The position numbers were made by a program, and so were the translations under genes. The notes beneath the pieces were generated by a model. The model ran no database searches. It was not told where the DNA came from and saw only the letters and a list, made by a program, of their open reading frames with translations. This document shows, one piece after another, positions 1 through 6,771 of a stretch of DNA of 6,771 bases. The stretch lies in assembly GCA_945872225.1 (NCBI GenBank), contig CAMBZK010000062.1:1-6771 (forward strand), in the 5' to 3' direction. This stretch comes from a candidate division TM6 bacterium UASB124. GTDB lineage: Bacteria; Babelota; Babeliae; Babelales; RVW-14. Position 1 is the first letter of the stretch, and each line of letters begins with the position of its first letter.

Positions 1-27
1 AATAAGCTTCTAGTATTTAGATTACAT

Positions 28-62
28 AAAAAAGGCCTCTCGAATTTCGAGAGGCCTTTTTT
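28..62. terminator. Bidirectional intrinsic terminator
   Basis: A perfect inverted repeat has 16-bp arms (28-43 and 47-62) and a 3-base loop. The outer six pairs are A:T, so either strand reads an A-run, a GC-rich stem (GGCCTCTCGA core) and a U-run. This is the classic form of a terminator shared by two convergent genes. It sits 29 bases beyond the stop of the minus-strand gene 92-439, which it should terminate. It may also terminate an unseen plus-strand gene to the left of the window. Bases 1-27 hold several stop codons and no gene I can support. Confidence 0.92.
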
Positions 63-91
63 ATGCGCAGAATATTATTATTGCTTTCACT

Positions 92-439
92 TTACCAAGC
101 GCCAAGTAGTGGTTCTTGTGGGGATTCTCTAAGTGAATCTCTGAAGTCAATAGCATCTATGAAGCCATCTGGAGTAGGATTATTGCCTTTTGTTCTCAGG
201 CAATCTTTGTGGACCAGTAAATTTTCTGGTTTTTTATCCGGGACTAAAAAGAAACATTCTGTGCCTGTACTAATTTTTTGTTCACATATTTGGCACAATT
301 CACCCACTTCTCTTGTAGTAGCAACAAAAATACTTGAGTCATCAACAAATGGAGGCAGTGGTGAGGTAGCTTTGATATTAAAATTAGCAATAACGACAAA
401 AATAAAGCTTAGTGCTATGGTTTTTCTGGTTGATTTCAT
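92..439 (-). CDS. Small secreted protein with a Cys-x-Ile-Cys / His-x2-Cys zinc knuckle
   Basis: This encodes 115 residues that I cannot assign to a named family. Residues 1-24 form a Sec signal peptide: a basic start (K2, R5, K6), a hydrophobic core (about 8-22) and a likely cut after NIKA. The mature protein is about 91 residues. It contains C49-x2-C52, C62 and H77-x2-C80, spaced like half of a RING/treble-clef zinc site, but the second CPxC pair of a full RING is missing. The LCxIC start resembles the RING at the right end of the window. The start is the ATG at 437-439, with a GGAGAC Shine-Dalgarno at 445-450 five bases upstream. A sigma70-like promoter lies at 492-519 and a terminator follows the stop, so it appears to be a single-gene unit. 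Zinc binding is inferred; the four Cys could instead form disulphides outside the cytoplasm. The gene call is firm, the function unknown. Confidence 0.85.
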   Translation of the reverse strand: MKSTRKTIALSFIFVVIANFNIKATSPLPPFVDDSSIFVATTREVGELCQICEQKISTGTECFFLVPDKKPENLLVHKDCLRTKGNNPTPDGFIDAIDFRDSLRESPQEPLLGAW

Positions 440-491
440 AAAAAGTCTCCATTAAAAATAAAGAAAGAATGAATTTTATTTACTTAATCAA

Positions 492-519
492 ATTATAACC
501 AGCCTTTAAATTATTTCAA
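492..519 (-). promoter_or_regulatory. Sigma70-like promoter of the small secreted protein gene
   Basis: Read on the minus strand, a TTGAAA -35 box (514-519) and a perfect TATAAT -10 box (492-497) are 16 bases apart. Transcription would start near 485, giving a leader of about 45 bases with the Shine-Dalgarno at 445-450. The surroundings are AT-rich, so chance matches are possible, but the box quality, spacing and position all fit. Confidence 0.65.
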
Positions 520-637
520 ATGTAAATAAAATACAGCACAAAATCACCAATATTTAGGCTATATAGCTATCAAAATGTTGGTAAATTCCTAGGTGAGGGT
601 TTAAAAAGGAGTATTTTTGATACGCTTATGACTTTTT

Positions 638-865
638 TTAAAAACTAGCAGCGAAAAGTCGATGCATGGGCTGCTCAACGACATCTTTTTCTGCAGGATT
701 GACTCCAAGAAGCCCTATGATACTAGCCAGGCGTTAAGCACTAGTCCTTAACCAGGTACCTTCTATTGGTTGCTGGGTACAAAGATAAATCATTTTCATC
801 TTTTGTTGATTTTTACCCTTAGCGCTATCGACAATGAGAACATGGGGATCTTTGGGGGGATATAG
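638..865 (-). pseudogene. Possible decayed minus-strand gene remnant with an in-frame TAA
   Basis: One minus-strand frame stays open from beyond 865 down to a TAA at 734-736. It then continues in the same frame for 31 codons to a second TAA at 638-640. Both sides read like ordinary protein, for example DPHVLIVDSAKGK before the stop and LASIIGLLGVNPAEKD after it. The last bases resemble the 3' end of the RING-ankyrin gene: 17 of the first 20 bases are identical, starting from the stop codon, with a T-run outside. This suggests a broken paralogue or gene tail. I see no start codon with a ribosome site, and further upstream the frame runs into the signal-peptide coding region of the large gene. 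The 865 boundary is arbitrary. A chance open frame cannot be excluded. Confidence 0.3.
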
Positions 866-881
866 GGAAAGCTTTAGGGGG
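844..881 (+). promoter_or_regulatory. G-tract leader overlapping the ribosome binding site
   Basis: Four G runs lie just before the start codon: 844-847 (4 G), 854-859 (6 G), 865-867 (3 G) and 877-881 (5 G). The spacers are 6, 5 and 9 bases. The pattern could form an RNA G-quadruplex, although the last loop exceeds the usual limit of 7. The final run is part of the Shine-Dalgarno, so folding would hide it. The runs are seen directly; any regulatory role is inferred. Confidence 0.35.
876..881 (+). promoter_or_regulatory. Shine-Dalgarno site that sets a GTG start
   Basis: AGGGGG ends six bases before the GTG at 888-890, which is near-ideal spacing. The in-frame ATG at 834, 18 codons earlier, has no purine-rich site before it and would place an unusual extension ahead of a well-formed signal peptide. 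This site therefore favours GTG at 888 as the true start of the large gene. Confidence 0.7.
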
Positions 882-887
882 TTGCTC

Positions 888-3800
888 GTGAAAACAGTCA
901 ATACAACACTGATGATGTTTTTTGTATTGGTAGGGTTGGTGGCTTCCATAAATGCTGCTGGCACGCGTAAAAAGCGTGGGCGTAGTGTTCAAGTTGAAGC
1001 AGAAGATGGCGGCGTCGGTGTCGGTCTTGGCTCAACTGGTTCTGCAGCGGAAGGTGGTGGTGCCGGTGCAGCTGGTGCTGGGGCGCCAGTAGCAAGTAAG
1101 CACCTACGTACCTTAAACCCTGATGGCACGCGAGGATTTTCTTGCGATACAGACATCAACCAGCGAGCGCTTACAGATGGTCTTGGCTTTAAAGCAGCAA
1201 ATTTAATTGAGCTTTATAACCTATGTCTCAAAATGGGTTATGATGATGTACGCGTTCCCGCATTCAAGGCCATTTCATCCCAGAAGATTTTGGCACTTTT
1301 GAATTTGGTTGGCTATGATTTAACCAAGTCATGGCCAGCTGTTGCTGCGTTGGCTCGTCATGCTCAGACCGCGGCGGGTTTGGCTCCTACCGTTGTTGAT
1401 GCGTTAACAACCCTCAGGGAAGAGCTTGGGGCAGCATTTGATAGCCTTGGAGAGCCAAGGCATGCAAAAAAACTGGAGGCATGGCAAGGCTCATTGCAGA
1501 TAGCAACCTTTTTACAAGATTTTGCCCGTAAAAATTTAAGGCTGATGGTCCGCAGTACCGGTAAAGAGGATACTGACACGCTGGCAAACGCTGGGGGTAA
1601 TGAGAGTGTGCCCAACGTTGAGCCGGCCTTGCCAGAGCTTATACAAGCAATCAAGGTGGTGGTGCTGTCATATTTTAGTGAGAAGTCACTACGCCAGCGC
1701 TTAGGCCAAAAAGATGAGACGGTCTTTTCTGATGACGTTTTTGTTCCTGTACTCTTCCAAGAAATGATTGGCGAGGTTGCAGGTGGGCCAGTCCCAACGA
1801 GCGGTGTGATGTTTACGCAAGATCCAGAAGTGGGAGCGGATAGCAGCGTTTGCATAGTGCAAGCAGCATTTGGGCATGGCGAGTTGGTGGTAAATAGCTT
1901 AGGTGCTGTTGATACGTTTCGGGTAGTGGGTACGCAGGCTGGCTTGCCTGTGGTTTTTCCATCGATTTGCTCAAAAATAGATCGCCTTGTCCCAAAAAAC
2001 AAGCAAAAAGGCCTTGAGCATGTTCATAATAAGCAGGAGCTAGTGCATCAGCCGGCGCTGCGCAAGGCAACGGTTGAGCGGCTTTGGCGGATTGGGCAGG
2101 CAATTCAGGCGCACTATGGCAAGCCAATGGACGTTGAGTTTGTTGTGCAGCAAAATGCTAATGGTGGAGACGTCATTTTTCTGGTCCAGGCTCGACCGAT
2201 TGTTTTTCGTGCATATGCACCAAGCGAGGCCCCAAGCTATATTCATGAAGAACAGGACGCAGTGCATGGGTTGACGCGAGTACAAGGAAGCATTATTGGC
2301 GCGGCTGGTGGGAGTGTGCGCGTGATAACTGCGGCTGACCAGGTTATTTTTGCCAGAACGATTGGGGACGCACTAACAGCGTATACGGAGCCAGGTTTTA
2401 ACGGCGATAATATCAGAGCCGTTATTGTTGGACAGATGGCGCCGAGCACATCACACGAGGCGACAACTTTTCGTGGTGAAGGCAAGCCGGTGATCTGTTT
2501 TTCTGGCTGGGGGCAGCTTAAGCGTGAACTTGGGGATGGCAAAACATTATTAATTGATGTGCAGCAGGCCCAAGCCATGCCGATTGATCGTGCTAGATGC
2601 AGCGATGCTTGGCTAAGAGGCATTATCTCGCCGGGCTGGGTGAGCTATCCAATGCCGTTGGGCTTATCGTTGATGCCATCCTATTTTAACACATCTTATG
2701 CCATGCGGGGGCGGACAGTTTCAATGTCGCGTCCGGTGCTTGACGTGTTAAAAGAAATTAAAAATCAAGCAATGAATCCAGCTCTGCTTGTTTCACCACT
2801 CCATGCCTTGCAGCATGCAGTGCTTTGTCAGATTAAAGACCACAAAGTATTAATTGATAGTGACCAGGATTTGCGCCGTCAGTCAGCAGTGTTATTCAAG
2901 GCGGTTAATCAGATCTGTGCGCTCATAGTTGCCTGTGGACATGATAAGCAGCGCTTATTTCTTATTCGTGAGCTTGAGGCGGTAGTTCGTCAGCATGGTA
3001 ATGATATTTTATCAAGCAATTCAGTAGCTATATTATTTGGCAAGGTTGTGAACACCGAAGAGCGCTTGCATAGAGGTATGCCTGCTGCTGTCCGCTCAGC
3101 TTCTAAAGAGGTTCAGGATTACTATATTCAGCTTATGAAAGTTGGTGATTTGATTATGAGTGAAGAGCTACAGCCTCGTTGGCAAGAGGCCGTAGCAAGC
3201 ATAGCATCTGATGCTCAGGTTGTGATGTTGGGGCGCTTAGCAATGCTAGTAGGCAGGCTTGGGGTTTTTGATTTACTCCCAGTATGGCTCCATACGACGT
3301 GTGGCAACATACTGCTTGCCCCAGGGCCAATTGATGTCGCAAGGGTAGATGCATTGCTCCAAGAGGCTGAGGCTCAGCTGCGCGATGACGCACCTATGTT
3401 GGCTACGTTGCTAGCAAAAAAAGCAGCACTACAAGCAGTAAACCTTGGTTCATTTGCTGATGCAAGCAAATACCAAGCTGCATGGGATGATTTTACTATG
3501 GGTATCATCCCTTATTTTGTTTCACCGGAATTTTTGAATATTTTCAAGAGAGCGCGGCAATCAGCCGGCGCTGGTGCCCCAGCTGGTGGAGGAGCTGCTG
3601 CCGGCAGTAGCTCTGATGCTATGGAAGATATTGCTACTGATGCGACCAAAGAGCCAGCTGGAAGTATTACTCAGATGGCTGCTTGCAGTTTAATGACGAA
3701 TTTTGTAAACACATTCGATTTGGCTATCAAGGCGATGAAAGGTGGTGCTTCGTGGTCCCCTGCACGCTTTCAGGTAATGCTAAAAAGTTATCGTGATGTA

Positions 3801-5939
3801 CTTTACCGATGGGCGAATGGAGGATTCTTTAACGCTGGAAAAGATGTACTTTGCCCATGGGACCCCTTAACCTTCTTCGAGGTTGGAAAACATGACAAGT
3901 TTCCGCCTTTTAACGAATGGATTAATAGCGTTCTTGAGAAACCACTATTTGAGGCCAGCGATCGTTTTTTGTCTCCCAACATAAATATTGGTTCATTTAC
4001 TTTATATAGTAAAGTAAGCCCTGGTTCTGATTTTACAGTTCGACCAACAACAGGAGAGGATGTATTTTCAATTCTTCATCAGTCATTGATGGAATTTATA
4101 GCTCAGCTTTATCAAAGCGAACACATCATTTTGCCTGCATTAGTAAAAAAAGTTTGCAGCGCTTTTCGCGAAGTTATCTCGGATAAGGAATTTCTATCAT
4201 CATTTGTCGACCCATCCCTACTATCATCTCTGCAATTTGACCGGGTTGGGTGCACTTTTTCTCCCCGTATTGCACTATCGTATAACATTCCTCTTCGCGA
4301 TCATAGTCTGCAGCTTGAATTTTTGTTTGACAAAAAGAGCGATACCGTTGTTGTTGAGTTGCAATTTTATGGGGCCAATGAGTCGGGGCGATGGGATGCT
4401 GTTTTTGAAACGTCCTTGCTTAAGCTTATCGATGCCAAGATGCAGGGAATAATGAAAGAAGTTTGCCTTTTAGCTGATGGGCTGTCTTTTAGGCTAGCAA
4501 TTACGGGTCATACAGATATAAGGGTTATTAAAGATATTTTTTCTGTTGTGCTGATGAAATCATTTGACCTGAGCAAATCAGTTGCTAACGAATTCCAGTT
4601 TAATACTGATCTGCTTAAAAAGCATTATGATGCTTTTGCTGCCGCTATTCAAAGCCATTTGGGGCCAACAGCTGACTTGGAACAGCGATGGAGTGTTGTT
4701 TCCCTATCTATAGAGAGGTGCAAGTCATACATTGCCGCTGTTTCAGCGGGGCTACAGTTAGAAGAGGCCCTAGCGTTTGTTGTCAGGCTGTTGAGGGTAG
4801 CCTATCCTAAGACAGATGAGCGTCATTATGTTTATGCACACGTGAAGCACTTGGATATAGAAATTAAAAAACTCATAAGGGCATTACTTGACCGGGGGTA
4901 TGGGGCTGCAGACATAGTCAGGGCAGCGGGGATGATTCCCCCTGGTAGAGAGGATCTAGGGGTGGAAGTATATAAAATGCTTATAGCGAAGCATCATGGC
5001 TTTGAAGAAGCATTAGTATACGCAGAGAGGCTAGAGACAGAAAGACATCGTTTAAGCTATGATTTATTGTGCAGTCTTGTGTTAGATGCCCAAGGGCCTT
5101 TTGCGCAGCGTATTTATGAAAAAGCCTTGGCGCTTGCCGTAAGAGACCAGTCGGTTGATTTACTGGGCCATCTCTTATGCAAAGGGGTGGGGTATGCCGA
5201 GTTTTTTTTAATGCTGCAAGATGTTGATTTTAAGTGGTCAGCCTGTTTTTTTTCCGCGCTTGAGCAACTGAGCGATGATGCTTATGAAGATCAGCATGTG
5301 CTCTTGGTCGAGAAAATAAGTGCCTATTTCAAGAAATATCCTTACTGTTTCGGTAGTGATTTGTCCTTTATTGCAGGCACGCCTAAGATATTTTCCAGCC
5401 AACAATTGATGGAGTTTGCATTGAGGGCATTAGGGGATGGGCGTAATGGTGGCAAATCATCGGCACCAAAAATACTAGAAGAGCTCGTTAAAAGAAATTT
5501 TGAATTGGATCGCGTATTACAGCTTTTATTTGATACATTCATGCGCGATGAGGACGCCCGTTGGGATGTTGGAAAGGTATTAATAAATCTTGTCCAAGCT
5601 GCCAGCGGAGTGATTGAGGCGGGGGTTTATGCGACTGCTTTAAGAGTGGCCCAGGTTCCTTTTGATACCCTAAGAGGCCAAAGCTTGTTCGACTACAGAG
5701 ATATAATATTACTACTAATTGAGGATTTAATAGCAAAAAATTATGCCCTTCCTGCAGTGGAAGAAGTTGTGCGCAATATCATGAGTTTGCCAGGAATTCC
5801 AACTAATTTGAGGGGTCAAGCTGTAAGGCTTCAGCGACTCATTGCTATGAAGCGCTATCAGCAAGGCGGCGTGCGTGGCATGCTTCCTAGCCTCGGGACC
5901 TATGCAAAAGACCTTGCGAAATATTATTTAGGGCGCTGA
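888..5939 (+). CDS. Exported PEP-synthase/PPDK-like dikinase with a large novel C-terminal region
   Basis: This encodes 1683 residues from GTG 888 (1701 from the in-frame ATG 834, which lacks a ribosome site). Residues 1-24 look like a Sec signal peptide (K2, hydrophobic 8-21, cut near NAA|G). Residues 40-70 are a Gly/Ala/Val-rich linker. Residues about 95-442 match the PPDK_N ATP-grasp domain: GFKAANL with K102, VRST with R222, SGVMFT at 305-310, E417 in MDVEF, and VQARP with Q434 and R436. By alignment from memory these correspond to PPDK K22, R92, E323, Q335 and R337. Residues about 470-566 are the swivelling phosphohistidine domain; TSHEA carries H523, with R529, G532 and P534 in the usual register. 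ATP should phosphorylate H523, which then passes phosphate to an acceptor. The pyruvate/PEP TIM barrel is absent. Residues 567-890 are unassigned and mostly helical. A second Gly/Ala/Ser linker (892-909) and an acidic stretch follow. Residues 925-1683 are unassigned, with 32-residue helical repeats from 1333. The acceptor is unknown. The domain call is firm; export is likely. Confidence 0.88.
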   Translation: MKTVNTTLMMFFVLVGLVASINAAGTRKKRGRSVQVEAEDGGVGVGLGSTGSAAEGGGAGAAGAGAPVASKHLRTLNPDGTRGFSCDTDINQRALTDGLGFKAANLIELYNLCLKMGYDDVRVPAFKAISSQKILALLNLVGYDLTKSWPAVAALARHAQTAAGLAPTVVDALTTLREELGAAFDSLGEPRHAKKLEAWQGSLQIATFLQDFARKNLRLMVRSTGKEDTDTLANAGGNESVPNVEPALPELIQAIKVVVLSYFSEKSLRQRLGQKDETVFSDDVFVPVLFQEMIGEVAGGPVPTSGVMFTQDPEVGADSSVCIVQAAFGHGELVVNSLGAVDTFRVVGTQAGLPVVFPSICSKIDRLVPKNKQKGLEHVHNKQELVHQPALRKATVERLWRIGQAIQAHYGKPMDVEFVVQQNANGGDVIFLVQARPIVFRAYAPSEAPSYIHEEQDAVHGLTRVQGSIIGAAGGSVRVITAADQVIFARTIGDALTAYTEPGFNGDNIRAVIVGQMAPSTSHEATTFRGEGKPVICFSGWGQLKRELGDGKTLLIDVQQAQAMPIDRARCSDAWLRGIISPGWVSYPMPLGLSLMPSYFNTSYAMRGRTVSMSRPVLDVLKEIKNQAMNPALLVSPLHALQHAVLCQIKDHKVLIDSDQDLRRQSAVLFKAVNQICALIVACGHDKQRLFLIRELEAVVRQHGNDILSSNSVAILFGKVVNTEERLHRGMPAAVRSASKEVQDYYIQLMKVGDLIMSEELQPRWQEAVASIASDAQVVMLGRLAMLVGRLGVFDLLPVWLHTTCGNILLAPGPIDVARVDALLQEAEAQLRDDAPMLATLLAKKAALQAVNLGSFADASKYQAAWDDFTMGIIPYFVSPEFLNIFKRARQSAGAGAPAGGGAAAGSSSDAMEDIATDATKEPAGSITQMAACSLMTNFVNTFDLAIKAMKGGASWSPARFQVMLKSYRDVLYRWANGGFFNAGKDVLCPWDPLTFFEVGKHDKFPPFNEWINSVLEKPLFEASDRFLSPNINIGSFTLYSKVSPGSDFTVRPTTGEDVFSILHQSLMEFIAQLYQSEHIILPALVKKVCSAFREVISDKEFLSSFVDPSLLSSLQFDRVGCTFSPRIALSYNIPLRDHSLQLEFLFDKKSDTVVVELQFYGANESGRWDAVFETSLLKLIDAKMQGIMKEVCLLADGLSFRLAITGHTDIRVIKDIFSVVLMKSFDLSKSVANEFQFNTDLLKKHYDAFAAAIQSHLGPTADLEQRWSVVSLSIERCKSYIAAVSAGLQLEEALAFVVRLLRVAYPKTDERHYVYAHVKHLDIEIKKLIRALLDRGYGAADIVRAAGMIPPGREDLGVEVYKMLIAKHHGFEEALVYAERLETERHRLSYDLLCSLVLDAQGPFAQRIYEKALALAVRDQSVDLLGHLLCKGVGYAEFFLMLQDVDFKWSACFFSALEQLSDDAYEDQHVLLVEKISAYFKKYPYCFGSDLSFIAGTPKIFSSQQLMEFALRALGDGRNGGKSSAPKILEELVKRNFELDRVLQLLFDTFMRDEDARWDVGKVLINLVQAASGVIEAGVYATALRVAQVPFDTLRGQSLFDYRDIILLLIEDLIAKNYALPAVEEVVRNIMSLPGIPTNLRGQAVRLQRLIAMKRYQQGGVRGMLPSLGTYAKDLAKYYLGR
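4884..5267 (+). repeat. Four 32-residue alpha-helical repeats within the large protein
   Basis: Residues 1333-1460 of the large protein (GTG numbering) divide into four blocks of exactly 32 residues. They start LLDRGYGAADIV (1333), LIAKHHGFEEAL (1365), LVLDAQGPFAQR (1397) and LLCKGVGYAEFF (1429). Each opens with a Leu-rich turn, a Gly at position 5-7, an aromatic or small residue at 8-9, and a predicted helix after that. Similar openings recur out of register at 1533 (LVKRNFELDRVLQL) and 1614 (LIAKNYALPAVEEV). The pattern suggests an alpha-solenoid like TPR or PPR, but no family consensus fits. Such solenoids usually bind proteins or peptides. Confidence 0.5.
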
Positions 5940-5970
5940 CGGCTAATGCCTGAGTGAAGATGTGGGTTTG

Positions 5971-6006
5971 TTTAAGCTGCTGCTAGTAGACTAGCAGCAG
6001 CTTAAA
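5971..6006. terminator. Perfect 16-bp hairpin between convergent genes, probable shared terminator
   Basis: The arms 5971-5986 and 5991-6006 pair without mismatch around a TAGA loop. It lies 31 bases after the stop of the large gene and 69 bases beyond the stop of the convergent RING-ankyrin gene, where a shared terminator would be expected. Neither strand has a U-run directly after the stem. On the plus strand the arm is followed by GCTA, eight A and TAGC, and a T8 run appears only at 6067-6074. It may therefore act as an atypical terminator, or as a 3'-end stabiliser after Rho or processing. Confidence 0.55.
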
Positions 6007-6075
6007 GCTAAAAAAAATAGCTGATCGGTAATGCGTAAACACTGTTTTTGATGTGTCGATTTGATCTTTTTTTTC

Positions 6076-6771
6076 TTAAAATCTAGCGCCGAAAAACGCG
6101 AAATCAATGCCATCATCCATATTATCTTCTTCTTCCCCGAGGTATTCTCGCATGGAAAGATCTACGGCCGAAGCAATTATTTCATAAGCATTTCTAAAAG
6201 CTCTTGCGAGAATACTTCGCGGCTCTAAGGCTCCAAGGCTACGCAGTAGCGCTGCATTTTCAAGCCTTCTAAAGGCGATTGCTGTGGCTAAAGCATTATC
6301 TCCATGTGAATTTTGGTGCTCTAATGGGCAGCCAGCATTAACAAGGACCCGTAACATATCAGCAGTGCCTTCACGAGCTGCAAGTATTAAAAATGAGTCG
6401 TTGTGGGTGCGTGTTTGTGGGCAGGCAAAGTTATAATGTGGGTTGAAGCCAGCGCATGTGCTGATGGTGAGAACACTGGGGAAATCGCTGTGGGTGATCG
6501 CATGAATCATACTTTCATTGCGCTTTCCTCTGGCTAATCGTAGTCGTTTTATAGCACTTTTATTTGGAACTTCTAGCTGTCGACAGAGTGGGCATGATCG
6601 AGGAATTGTCTGCTCGTCTTGCCAGTGGCGCCAGTTGTTGATGCATGCGTGATGGAAGGTATGGCAATTTCTTACAGCACTTTCTGGGGTATCTTTGATA
6701 TGTAGCCTTAAGAGCGGCTTATCTGGGGTCATTGGATGCTGGCAAATGCTGCAGAGGGCTGCTTGTTCAAC
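6076..6771 (-). CDS. RING-finger plus ankyrin-repeat protein, N-terminus beyond the window
   Basis: This encodes 231 visible residues; the frame is open to the window edge. A Met at 6730-6732 is not the start, because the first RING cysteine pair (LCSIC, 6742-6753) lies upstream of it in frame. The RING-H2-like ligands are C7-x2-C10, C36, H37-x2-H40-x2-C43 and C60-x2-C63, and HTFHHACINNW matches the usual H-x-F-H-x2-C-I-x2-W. C36 touches H37 directly, where RINGs normally have 1-3 residues between. Two ankyrin repeats follow at about 124-156 (core LAAREGTADMLRVLVNAG) and 157-183, with a degenerate one at about 87-122. The tail has an acidic run (about 213-223) and ends FFGARF. RING domains usually recruit ubiquitin E2 enzymes and ankyrins bind proteins, so a host-directed effector acting as a ubiquitin ligase is plausible but inferred. 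A signal peptide cannot be judged. The gene converges on the dikinase gene. Confidence 0.85.
   Translation of the reverse strand, partial: VEQAALCSICQHPMTPDKPLLRLHIKDTPESAVRNCHTFHHACINNWRHWQDEQTIPRSCPLCRQLEVPNKSAIKRLRLARGKRNESMIHAITHSDFPSVLTISTCAGFNPHYNFACPQTRTHNDSFLILAAREGTADMLRVLVNAGCPLEHQNSHGDNALATAIAFRRLENAALLRSLGALEPRSILARAFRNAYEIIASAVDLSMREYLGEEEDNMDDGIDFAFFGARF

Larger units (their letters stand above)
440..887. other. Intergenic region between divergent genes
   Basis: This stretch of about 450 bases lies between the start of the small secreted gene (minus) and the GTG start of the large gene (plus). The left part, to about 640, is AT-rich and holds the minus-strand promoter at 492-519. 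It also holds a 10-bp palindrome at 558-567 (GCTATATAGC) and an AAGGAG-like site near 606-611 that leads only to a six-codon ORF. Bases 638-865 have a minus-strand reading frame interrupted by one stop (see the pseudogene entry). Bases 844-881 carry four G tracts ending in the Shine-Dalgarno of the large gene. No convincing plus-strand promoter was found. The best weak candidate is TTGGTA (578-583) and TTTAAA (600-605), 16 bases apart. No tRNA or other RNA gene was recognised. Confidence 0.6.

Overview
The window looks like accessory DNA from a bacterium that lives with or inside eukaryotic cells. It has bacterial signals (Shine-Dalgarno sites, a sigma70-like promoter, hairpin terminators and Sec-type signal peptides), the standard code and a moderate to low GC content. 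Its genes, however, encode eukaryote-like modules: a RING-type zinc finger fused to ankyrin repeats, a small secreted protein with a related Cys-x-Ile-Cys knuckle, and a very large exported protein with Gly/Ala-rich linkers. This mix recalls intracellular lineages such as Candidatus Dependentiae or other protist-associated bacteria. The lineage is an inference from gene style only; no marker gene is present.

Layout. A bidirectional terminator (28-62) closes the left edge. A small secreted zinc-knuckle protein lies on the minus strand (92-439), with its own promoter at 492-519. An AT-rich intergenic stretch follows, holding what may be a decayed minus-strand gene (638-865). A run of G tracts (844-881) then leads into the Shine-Dalgarno of the main gene. 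That gene (888-5939, plus strand) fills three quarters of the window. A perfect 16-bp hairpin (5971-6006) separates it from a convergent RING-ankyrin gene (6076-6771, minus strand), which is cut by the right edge.

The central gene encodes a protein of 1683 residues. Its N-terminal third is a recognisable PEP-synthase/PPDK-type dikinase core. It has an ATP-grasp nucleotide-binding domain with the key Lys, Arg, Glu, Gln and Arg residues in place, then a swivelling phosphohistidine domain with a matching catalytic His (H523). The TIM-barrel domain that handles pyruvate/PEP in the classical enzymes is missing. In its place are about 1100 residues I cannot assign, including a stretch of 32-residue alpha-helical repeats. 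The protein also appears to carry a signal peptide, which is odd for an ATP-dependent phosphotransferase. The most interesting reading is an exported dikinase, with a new acceptor domain, that acts on a host or envelope target.

No operon links the three genes. Strand changes and terminators suggest each is transcribed on its own. Their shared theme is export and/or host interaction, which is inferred.
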